A stretch of 10,138 bases of DNA from an uncultured Paracoccaceae bacterium (GTDB lineage: Bacteria; Pseudomonadota; Alphaproteobacteria; Rhodobacterales; Rhodobacteraceae). The notes beneath the pieces were generated by a model. The model was given only the letters and a program-made list of their open reading frames with translations. It ran no database searches and was not told the origin of the DNA. Below are positions 1 to 5,834 of this stretch, piece by piece. The stretch is from positions 1 through 10,138 of the forward strand of contig CALCPC010000377.1 of the NCBI GenBank assembly GCA_937900975.1. The letters are read 5' to 3'. A program made the translations under genes and the position numbers. Positions within the stretch are counted from its first letter, which is position 1, and each line of letters opens with the position of its first letter.

Positions 1-1
1 C

Positions 2-85
2 ATCGAAAGCTCAGCAGCCTGGGGCTACATCTCAAGCATCGAGATCATGAACAGACGCCTCGCAACCGACTGCCATGTTTCATGA
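2..85 (+). CDS. possible 3' end of an unidentified gene (partial at left edge)
   Basis: A frame open from the window edge gives 27 residues ending in TGA at 83-85. It contains AWGYISSIEIMNRRLA, which has a natural amphipathic helix-like composition, and most codons end in G or C. The other two plus-strand frames look less protein-like. I do not recognise the family, and 27 residues are too few to name one. The downstream 220 bases are non-coding, so this would be the last gene of a preceding unit. It may equally be a chance open frame. Confidence 0.22.
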   Translation: MESSAAWGYISSIEIMNRRLATDCHVS

Positions 86-307
86 ACTTTTGAAGCGGGA
101 TCGAAGACTGCAGACACTCGATATCTCAAATTACCTGCCCGCCCACTCAACAACGGCCGCAGCCTTATAATGAAGTCCCGAATGACTCCTTAGATCAGCT
201 CTTGTCGTGTGCAGGTGGTCATATTTTGGGCGAGCCAGCCGGTGCTCTGCGTAACATCACGCGTATTTTGTTGACAGTTGACATGCGTGGCACTCAGCGT
301 TTTCTGC
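86..307. other. non-coding leader upstream of the amidase operon
   Basis: No convincing gene is seen here; open frames on the minus strand are shadows of the amidase gene. The stretch is visibly richer in A/T than the coding DNA around it. It holds a perfect TATAAT hexamer at 166-171 without a good -35 partner, a tandem GTTGACA GTTGACA at 270-283, and a 4-bp-arm inverted repeat (GCGT/ACGC) at 249-262. This is where the promoter and control sites of the plus-strand operon should lie. No rho-independent terminator was recognised. Confidence 0.5.
166..171 (+). promoter_or_regulatory. TATAAT -10-like hexamer
   Basis: The hexamer matches the sigma-70 -10 consensus exactly and lies in the non-coding leader 137 bases before the proposed amidase start. 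The bases 16-18 upstream (142-149) do not resemble TTGACA, so a promoter here would be weak, activator-dependent or a chance match. If used, it would give a 5' untranslated leader of roughly 130 bases. Confidence 0.2.
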
Positions 308-1744
308 ATGACGGACGTGGTCGATCTTTGTGGTGAGGAACAGCGCAGGTTGCGATCAACTGGCCAACTCGGTGCGCGTGAGCTGATTGTGGCCAGTATC
401 AAGCGCAGCGAGGCGCTCAATCCGCATCTGACGGCATGGGTGGCGACCCGTTTCGACGAGGCGTTGGGCGAAGCCCGAGACATGGAAGAACCAACGGGTG
501 CAGCCGTTCTCTGGGGCCTGCCCGTCGCGATCAAGGACCTAAACGATGTGGCCGGACTGCCGACCACTTACGGCTCGCCACTGTTCGCGGACAACAAACC
601 TGCGGAGGACGATGATGTCACGGCGGCGGTTCGGGCATCGGGCGGGATCGCTTTGGGTAAGACGAATGTGCCCGAACATGGCTTTGGCGCGACGACCACC
701 AGCCCTTTGTTCGGCGCGAGCGGCAACCCGTTCGACCCGGGCCTCTGCGCGGGTGCTTCTACAGGAGGCTGCGCGGTGGCGGTGGCCACCGGCATGGCCA
801 CCTATGCCTCGGGGTCCGACTTCGCCGGTTCGCTGCGCACGCCCGCAGCGTTTTGCGGGATTGCCGGCATCCGCCCATCGAATGGCGTGGTGGGGACGCG
901 GCGACGGTCCATGGCCTGGAGCAGCTTTGACGTGGAAGGCCCCATGGCCCGCACCGCCGCCGATTGCAAGCGGCTGCTGGCGGCGATGTCCCGGGCTGAC
1001 CGGGGGGATCCGCTGACAGCGCGACCGGATGCGGCTTTGCTTCAGCCGCCGCAAACCGTGCCTTTGAACGGTCTGCGGGTGGCGGTCTCCGAGGACATTG
1101 GCTTTGCTCCGATGTGCCGCGCCTATCGGGACGCGTTCCTTGAAAAGCTGGGCCAGTTCGAGAGGCTCTTTGCTTCGGTGACCCACGCCACGCCGGATCT
1201 GGGGGATGCCGAACGCACCTTCATGACCCTGCGCGGTGTCGGCTTTGTCGCCGATTTCGGGCCGATGGAAGCCGAGTTTGGGGAGCGGCTTGGCCCCGTC
1301 GTGCTGGACGAATTGAGCCGCGCACGAGGCCTCGGGGCTGAGCAGATCGGTGCCGCGATGAAGGCGCACACCACCGTCTATCGCGGTGCCATCGACTTTT
1401 TCGACACCTACGATCTGCTGATCACGCCGGCGGCTTCCGTGCCGCCCTTCCCGCATGATGATGTCTATCCCAGCCAGATCGACGGCGATGCACTGGAGGG
1501 CTACCTGATCTGGGAGGCCATCGCCTGGGGCATCACGCTTACCCAGTGCCCTGCGGTCGTGATCCCTTGCGGACGCGCCCTGGGCCTGCCCTTCGGCCTG
1601 CAGCTTGTCGGCCCGCATCTGCGCGACGGCTGGCTGTTGGACGTCGCCCACACCCTTGAGACCGCTTTTTCCGGGGACACAGACCTCGGCCAACCACGGC
1701 CCGACATCGCCGGGCTCATCCTATCTGCCAACACGGAGACCTGA
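308..1744 (+). CDS. amidase-signature (AS) family hydrolase
   Basis: This is a 478-residue cytoplasmic amidase of the Ser-cisSer-Lys type, which hydrolyses a carboxamide (or related C-N bond) to acid plus amine or ammonia. The catalytic Lys is K76 in LPVAIKD, the cis-Ser is S151 in GASTGG, and the nucleophile is S175 in FAGSLRTP. The 75 and 24 residue spacings match those of the fatty-acid amide hydrolase triad. The C-terminal PAVVIPCG...GLPFGLQLVGP block is also typical. I chose the ATG at 308; the frame extends to a TTG at 278, but the 10 extra residues are not family-like. Neither start has a strong Shine-Dalgarno sequence. The gene ends 3 bases before the binding-protein gene, so it leads a transport operon; this suggests the imported compound, or its product, carries an amide. 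No signal peptide is seen. Annotations such as Asp/Glu-tRNA amidotransferase subunit A would be misleading, since no gatB or gatC is nearby. Confidence 0.9.
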   Translation: MTDVVDLCGEEQRRLRSTGQLGARELIVASIKRSEALNPHLTAWVATRFDEALGEARDMEEPTGAAVLWGLPVAIKDLNDVAGLPTTYGSPLFADNKPAEDDDVTAAVRASGGIALGKTNVPEHGFGATTTSPLFGASGNPFDPGLCAGASTGGCAVAVATGMATYASGSDFAGSLRTPAAFCGIAGIRPSNGVVGTRRRSMAWSSFDVEGPMARTAADCKRLLAAMSRADRGDPLTARPDAALLQPPQTVPLNGLRVAVSEDIGFAPMCRAYRDAFLEKLGQFERLFASVTHATPDLGDAERTFMTLRGVGFVADFGPMEAEFGERLGPVVLDELSRARGLGAEQIGAAMKAHTTVYRGAIDFFDTYDLLITPAASVPPFPHDDVYPSQIDGDALEGYLIWEAIAWGITLTQCPAVVIPCGRALGLPFGLQLVGPHLRDGWLLDVAHTLETAFSGDTDLGQPRPDIAGLILSANTET

Positions 1745-1747
1745 ACC

Positions 1748-2560
1748 ATGCGTTTGTTTGCTTTCCTTATCCCCGCGGCTCTCGCCGCTGCCCCTGCGCT
1801 GGCCGACACACTCGCCACCGTCAAAGAGCGAGGCGAAATCATCTTTGGGCTTGAGGCCCAGTACAAGCCGTTCGAATTCCGCGACGAAAACAATGAGATC
1901 ATCGGCTATGACATCGACGTTGCCACCGAGATCGGCAAGCGCCTTGGTGGTGTCGTCCCGGCCCCGGTCGACACCAACTGGTCCACGGTGATCCAGTCGC
2001 TGAACAATGGCGATTTTGATTTGATCCTGGGCGGCATGACCGCGACGGAGGAGCGCTACAAGCGGGTCAACTTCTCCTACCCCTATATGGACGCCAGTTC
2101 GGGTTTGCTTGTCACCACCGGCTCTGGCATCGCCTCGCCCGCGGACATGGACGGCAAAAGCGTTGCTGCCGGTGCCGGTACGCCGCAGATCAACCAGTTG
2201 GAGTTGGCCGCGGAAGAGCATGGCATAAGCTATAGCGGCGACATCAAGACCTATGACGATGACACCGTCGCCGTGGCGGCGATGAAGGCAGGTCGGATTG
2301 AGGCCTATGCCTCCACCTTGGTGAGCCTTTTGGCGCTGGCGCAGGAGGTTGAAGGCGTGACCGTGATCCCGTTCACCTCCTCCAAGTGGTCGCAGGAGTT
2401 CACGGCGATGGCCTTCCGCAAGGAGGACGAAGCCTTCCGCAGTGAGATCAACGCCATCATCGCCGCGATGAAAGAGGACGGGACCCTGGGCGCGCTGCAG
2501 GCGAAATGGTTCGGGCAGAGCTTTGTCGATATTCTCCCCAACGAGGCTCCCACTTGGTAG
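1748..2560 (+). CDS. periplasmic amino-acid-type ABC transporter substrate-binding protein
   Basis: This 270-residue protein belongs to solute-binding family 3 (polar amino-acid uptake). It has an N-terminal Sec signal peptide with likely cleavage after ALA at residue 19. The family signature begins at G53 (GYDIDVATEIGKRL), followed by the usual lobe-1 stretch NWSTVIQSLNNGDFDLILGG and TATEERYKRVNFSYPY with the ligand-carboxylate Arg (R103). The hinge and second lobe contain GRIEAYAST at 182-190. In most relatives the last position of that block is an Asp that grips the ligand's alpha-amino group; here it is T190 by my alignment. This hints at a ligand that is not a standard alpha-amino acid. 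A good GGAGA Shine-Dalgarno sequence lies at 1735-1739, 8 bases before the ATG. The two permease genes follow directly. Confidence 0.93.
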   Translation: MRLFAFLIPAALAAAPALADTLATVKERGEIIFGLEAQYKPFEFRDENNEIIGYDIDVATEIGKRLGGVVPAPVDTNWSTVIQSLNNGDFDLILGGMTATEERYKRVNFSYPYMDASSGLLVTTGSGIASPADMDGKSVAAGAGTPQINQLELAAEEHGISYSGDIKTYDDDTVAVAAMKAGRIEAYASTLVSLLALAQEVEGVTVIPFTSSKWSQEFTAMAFRKEDEAFRSEINAIIAAMKEDGTLGALQAKWFGQSFVDILPNEAPTW

Positions 2561-2577
2561 GCTGAATGCAGTAAACC

Positions 2578-2593
2578 TGCCGAAAGGCAAAAC
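2578..2593 (+). promoter_or_regulatory. GNRA-loop hairpin containing the ribosome-binding site of a TTG-start permease gene
   Basis: In the 33-base gap after the binding-protein gene, TGCC-GAAA-GGCA (2578-2589) forms a 4-bp stem with a GAAA tetraloop. The only Shine-Dalgarno-like run, AAAGG at 2583-2587, lies in its loop and 3' arm, 6 bases before the TTG start at 2594. The site supports the TTG start. It could lower permease translation relative to the binding protein, but the stem is short and its effect is inference. Confidence 0.4.
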
Positions 2594-3268
2594 TTGGACG
2601 TCGCCTTTCTGATTGAGGCCTTGCCCCGGCTTTTGCCGGGGCTTTGGCTGACAGTGCAGCTGAGCCTTCTGGGGCTCGGGCTCGCCGCTTTGATTGGTCT
2701 GCCGCTTGGGGTTCTGCGAAGCGAAACAAGTAGCCGCCCGACGACATGGCTTATTGATGGCTACGTCTTCGTGGTGCGCGGCACACCCATCCTGGTGCAG
2801 GTCTATGCGGCCTATTTCCTGCTGCCGATGATAGGGTTGACGCTGAGCCCGTTCTGGACGGGGATCGTGGCGCTTGTGTTCAACAGCGCCGGGTACCAGA
2901 TCGAGATCGCGCGTGCCGCTCTGCAGTCTTTGGAAACGGGTCAACGGGAGGGCGCGCGGGCGCTTGGTCTGACCGACGACCTCGTCTTGCGCAAGGTTCT
3001 GCTGCCCCAGGCTTGGCCCCGGATGCTTCCCGCGCTGGCCAATGAGGCGTCCAACCTGGTGAAGGCCTCCTCGGTTCTGTCGGTCATCGCGGTGTTTGAG
3101 CTGCACAAAGCGGCCAATGCAGTGATTTCGCAAAGCTACAAGTTCCTGGAAATGCTGGCCGCGCAGGCGGTGCTTTACGTGGCCTTCGTGGTGGTGCTGA
3201 CGCAGCTTGCGGTCTGGCTGGAACGCCGGGCGGGGCTGAAAACCTCCGTCGGGCTGGCCAATCGCTGA
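2594..3268 (+). CDS. amino-acid ABC transporter permease 1 (HisM/GlnP type)
   Basis: This is an inner-membrane permease of 224 residues, the usual length for polar amino-acid uptake permeases. Hydrophobic segments lie around 12-40, 52-80, 86-105, 155-175 and 186-208. RGTPILVQVY (62-71) and the cytoplasmic EAA loop are both present; the loop runs about 104-140 with EIARAALQSLETGQREGARALGL and a closing LPQA, and docks on the ABC ATPase. The start is TTG, supported by AAAGG 6 bases upstream; no ATG gives a full-length protein. Its TGA overlaps the ATG of the next permease by one base (TGATG), so translation is probably coupled. It is expected to form a heterodimer with the second permease. Confidence 0.92.
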   Translation: MDVAFLIEALPRLLPGLWLTVQLSLLGLGLAALIGLPLGVLRSETSSRPTTWLIDGYVFVVRGTPILVQVYAAYFLLPMIGLTLSPFWTGIVALVFNSAGYQIEIARAALQSLETGQREGARALGLTDDLVLRKVLLPQAWPRMLPALANEASNLVKASSVLSVIAVFELHKAANAVISQSYKFLEMLAAQAVLYVAFVVVLTQLAVWLERRAGLKTSVGLANR

Positions 3269-3912
3269 TGCTGGACCTGGCTTTCATGGCCGAGATCGCG
3301 CCAAAGATGGCCGCTGCGCTTTGGATGACGGCGCGGATCAGCCTGCTGGCCGTCGTCTTGTCGATCCTGGTTGGCGCGCTTTTGACCGCCGCGCGCATGC
3401 TCGGGGGGCGTTGGGCGCGCTATGCGGTTGTGGTCTTTGTGGAGTTCACGCGGGGGGCCCCGCCGCTGGTGCATATCTCCATCGTCTATTTCTTGCTGCC
3501 ACAATTCGGTCTGCTGCTCAGCGAGTTCTGGACCGGTGTTGTGGCGCTGTCGATGGTCGGCGCGGGCTACACCGTGGAGATCTTCCGCGGCGCAATCGAG
3601 AGCATACCCGAGGGCCAGTCCGACGCGTCGCGCGCGCTTGGCCTCTCTCCCTTACAGGGCTTCTTCCTGGTGCTGCTGCCGCAGGCCACCCGCCGCAGCC
3701 TCCCCCCGCTGACCAACGAATTGGCGAATGTGGTGAAGGCCTCGTCGCTCTTGTCGGTGATCTCGGTCAATGAGCTGACCAAAGTGGCCAATGACCTGAT
3801 TTTTGTTCATTTCGTGGTGATCGAAGTGCTGATCCAGCTCACCGCGCTGTACCTTCTGATCATTGGTGTTCTGATGGCCGTCTCGCGTTGGCTGGAGGCG
3901 CGGCTGGCATGA
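3268..3912 (+). CDS. amino-acid ABC transporter permease 2 (HisM/GlnP type)
   Basis: This 214-residue inner-membrane permease is related to the one just upstream, with the same layout: TRGAPPLVHI (61-70) in place of the usual RGTPxLVQ, and an EAA loop at about 104-140 (EIFRGAIESIPEGQSDASRALGL, then LPQA). The two proteins share the F-W-T-G, GAGY and NVVKASSLLSVISV-like segments but differ widely elsewhere, as expected for a heterodimeric pore. It overlaps both neighbours, by one base upstream (TGATG) and four bases downstream (ATGA at 3909-3912). It therefore sits inside a translationally coupled run. No cognate GlnQ-type ATPase follows; the only ATPase in the window is on the opposite strand. 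Confidence 0.92.
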   Translation: MLDLAFMAEIAPKMAAALWMTARISLLAVVLSILVGALLTAARMLGGRWARYAVVVFVEFTRGAPPLVHISIVYFLLPQFGLLLSEFWTGVVALSMVGAGYTVEIFRGAIESIPEGQSDASRALGLSPLQGFFLVLLPQATRRSLPPLTNELANVVKASSLLSVISVNELTKVANDLIFVHFVVIEVLIQLTALYLLIIGVLMAVSRWLEARLA

Positions 3913-5501
3913 AGATCGGGTTCCTCTGGCCCGCCGATGGGCTCAACGATGCGGAGTTCCTGGCCTATCTGCCCGAGGGCGTGACTTGGCACACGGCGCG
4001 CTATGATGCGGGGACAGAGCCCGAGGAGCTCACGGTTGAGACGCTAAAGGCCTATGCGGATCCGGCGGTTCTGGCGCGCGCGGCCGAGGGGGTGCGGGCG
4101 GTCTCTCCAAACATCGTTGTCTGCGGGGATCACGCCGCCGCCTTTATGGCCGGCAACCGGGGGGCGCGTGCGATGGCCGACGCTGTAACGGCCACGCTGA
4201 ATGTCCCTTGCATCACTATCGCGCAGGCAACGCAACAGGCCCTCGCCACGTTGAAAGCACGCAAGATTGCGCTGTTTTCGCCCTACACCCCGGATGTAAG
4301 CACGGCTCTTGTCGCCTCATTGGAAGCGGCCAACCTTACGATTTGCGCGCAAAGTATCGCCGGAGCAGAACACGAGGAAGACATCGGCACCCGCCCTGCT
4401 CAAAGCTGGCGCGCAACGCTTAAAACCCTGGTGCAAGCCGCACCCGAAAGACCGGACGCAGTGCTGGTGGCGGGGGGCGGCATGTGTTTCGCCGCCGCAA
4501 TCGAGGGCTTTGAGGCCGAAACGGGCGTGCCGGTTGTCACCGCGCCCGGGGCTTTGGTCTGGGCAGCGGCGCTGGCCCTGGGGGTCGGGCCTGCGCGGCC
4601 GGGCCTCGGGCGCCTGTTTCGACCTGCTCCAACACGCGCCGCGAAACACATCGCCGCACAGCAATCCACCGGGACCAAAAGCTTCGCGGTGTCCCCCGAG
4701 CCGCCCGTCTTCGTCTCGGGGGCCGGAGCGTATCTTATCGACGAGCGCGGTCGGCCTTACCTCGACTTCGCTTGCGGGTCCGGCACGACGGCATTGGGCC
4801 ATGGCCATGCCGAGATCACGCGTGCATTGCGCGGGCAGATCGACAGCGGCGTCACGCATCTCGGTCCGCATTTCCATGCACCCGTGCAGGCCAAGCTCTA
4901 CACCGCGCTGGCGGACATGTTGCCAAGACATCTCGTGCGCCTCCACCCAGCCGTGGGCGGCAGCGAAGCCACAGAGGTCGCGCTCAAGGCCGCGATGCAC
5001 GCCACCGGATGCAAGCGCTTCTTGGCCTTTGAGGGCGGCTATCACGGGCGCACATTCGGGGCCCTGTCGGTCTCGGGCGCGCGGGGGAAAAACGAAAGCC
5101 TCGCCCCCTTCGCACCACACGCAGAGATCCTACCGTTCCCGGATACCCCAAAGGCGGGACAGGACGCTGCAAGGCGCGTGTCTGAGGATCTGGCAGGCAT
5201 CGTAATCGAGCCCATTCAGGCCACCGCTGGTTTGCGGTTGGCTGATGCGGCCGGGATCGCCGCGCTTGCCAAGGCCGCAAAGGCCCACGGCGTTCCGCTG
5301 ATCGTGGACGAGGTGTTCACGGGCTTCGGGCGGACCGGGCGTCTGTTTGGCTTTCAACACTACGATCTGGAGCCGGACCTTGTGATCCTAGCCAAATCCT
5401 TCGGCGGGGGACAGCCAGCGGGGCTGGTCGCCGGACGCGAGGCCTTGCTCGGCACCTGGCCGCAGGGGACGCTGACCTCGACCTTTCAACAGCATCCGTA
5501 G
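3909..5501 (+). CDS. isomerase/racemase-like domain fused to a class III aminotransferase, interrupted by an amber codon
   Basis: This 530-residue open part belongs to a frame that continues to 5834. Residues 1-236 resemble the maleate isomerase / arylmalonate decarboxylase / Asp-Glu racemase superfamily: KIGFLWPAD start, ALATLKARKIALFSPYTPDV near 111-130, and GVPVVTAPGALVW ending at W218. Both expected catalytic Cys positions seem replaced, by D74 and G189, so its chemistry is uncertain. From about residue 250 it is a class III PLP aminotransferase: GHGHAE, GGSEATEVALK (350-360), FEGGYHGRT (374-382), the pyridine-binding D467 in VDEVFTGFGRTG, and the Schiff-base K496 in LAKSFGGG. TAG at 5499-5501 falls at the usual Leu of the TFQ-x-x-P-L-AAAA motif, removing the last 110 residues. 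The start is ATG 3909, overlapping the permease stop (ATGA), with GGAGG at 3894-3898; an upstream TTG at 3888 is rejected. The truncated aminotransferase half is probably inactive; the N-terminal domain could still fold. Confidence 0.85.
   Translation: MKIGFLWPADGLNDAEFLAYLPEGVTWHTARYDAGTEPEELTVETLKAYADPAVLARAAEGVRAVSPNIVVCGDHAAAFMAGNRGARAMADAVTATLNVPCITIAQATQQALATLKARKIALFSPYTPDVSTALVASLEAANLTICAQSIAGAEHEEDIGTRPAQSWRATLKTLVQAAPERPDAVLVAGGGMCFAAAIEGFEAETGVPVVTAPGALVWAAALALGVGPARPGLGRLFRPAPTRAAKHIAAQQSTGTKSFAVSPEPPVFVSGAGAYLIDERGRPYLDFACGSGTTALGHGHAEITRALRGQIDSGVTHLGPHFHAPVQAKLYTALADMLPRHLVRLHPAVGGSEATEVALKAAMHATGCKRFLAFEGGYHGRTFGALSVSGARGKNESLAPFAPHAEILPFPDTPKAGQDAARRVSEDLAGIVIEPIQATAGLRLADAAGIAALAKAAKAHGVPLIVDEVFTGFGRTGRLFGFQHYDLEPDLVILAKSFGGGQPAGLVAGREALLGTWPQGTLTSTFQQHP
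5025..5053 (+). repeat. 29-bp inverted repeat, copy 1 (in the interrupted aminotransferase)
   Basis: This stretch encodes AFEGGYHGR plus two bases of the next codon, and is identical base for base to the reverse complement of 6605-6633 in the paralogous aminotransferase gene. The identity covers synonymous positions too, while flanking codons differ. It reflects shared descent of a conserved PLP-binding motif and may mark gene conversion. Confidence 0.8.
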
Positions 5502-5834
5502 TCGGCCGCCGCGGCCCTGGCCTTCCTTCAGGTTCTGATCCGGGGCGACCTCCCCCGGCGCGCTGTGGAGATTGGAACCTGGTGCTCTCAGGCATTTGGT
5601 CCCTTGGCGTCACATCCCAAAGTCGCCGCTTTGCGCGGGATTGGCGCGTTCTGGGTTCTTGCGCTCGCAGATGCCGAGGGAACCCAGCAGGTTCGGCGTC
5701 GCGCACTCGACGCAGGGCTGTTGACATGGGAATGTGGCGAGGATGGAAACGGCGTCGGCCTTGTGCCCCCGCTGATCGTGGAAAAGCATCAGATCCAGCG
5801 CGCGGCCGAAATCCTGGCCGACGCCCTTACATAA
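5502..5834 (+). pseudogene. C-terminal remnant of the interrupted aminotransferase, in frame after TAG
   Basis: The same reading frame continues past the TAG for 110 codons to TAA at 5832-5834 without further stops or frameshifts. It begins SAAAALAFLQVL, matching LAAAAATATLRTL of the intact paralogue on the other strand, and ends in VGLVPPLIVEKHQIQRAAEILADAL, the typical class III C-terminal substrate-domain tail. Codon choice and GC level look unchanged across the stop, so the change is recent, a sequencing error, or a codon that is read through. A GTG at 5565 could in principle start a short protein, but it lacks a Shine-Dalgarno sequence and would be only a domain fragment. Together with 3909-5501 it would make a 641-codon protein. 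Confidence 0.8.

Noticed and set aside
278..307. TTG start 10 codons upstream of the amidase ATG
   Set aside because: It adds residues not resembling the family, overlaps the tandem GTTGACA and has no Shine-Dalgarno sequence; the ATG at 308 gives a normal amidase N-terminus.
288..307. Sigma-54-like promoter (TGGCAC ... CTGC) before the amidase
   Set aside because: The GG and GC doublets are separated by 15 bases instead of the required 10, so it cannot be a -24/-12 element.
539..1693. Long minus-strand open frame opposite the amidase
   Set aside because: It is a shadow frame: low-complexity Arg/Gly/His-rich translation with no family motifs, lying antisense to a gene with a complete catalytic triad. 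The same holds for the long minus-strand frame at 1721-3133 opposite the transporter genes.
3888..3908. TTG start upstream of the fusion gene
   Set aside because: ATG 3909 overlaps the permease stop as ATGA, has GGAGG 10 bases upstream and starts directly on the first beta strand (MKIGFLW).
5499..5501. TAG read as pyrrolysine
   Set aside because: No pyl genes or special context are visible, the site is a plain Leu in relatives and away from the active-site Lys, and this lineage is not expected to use pyrrolysine.
5565..5834. Separate small gene starting at GTG 5565
   Set aside because: It is in the same frame as the interrupted aminotransferase and encodes only its C-terminal subdomain, with no ribosome site; it is a remnant.
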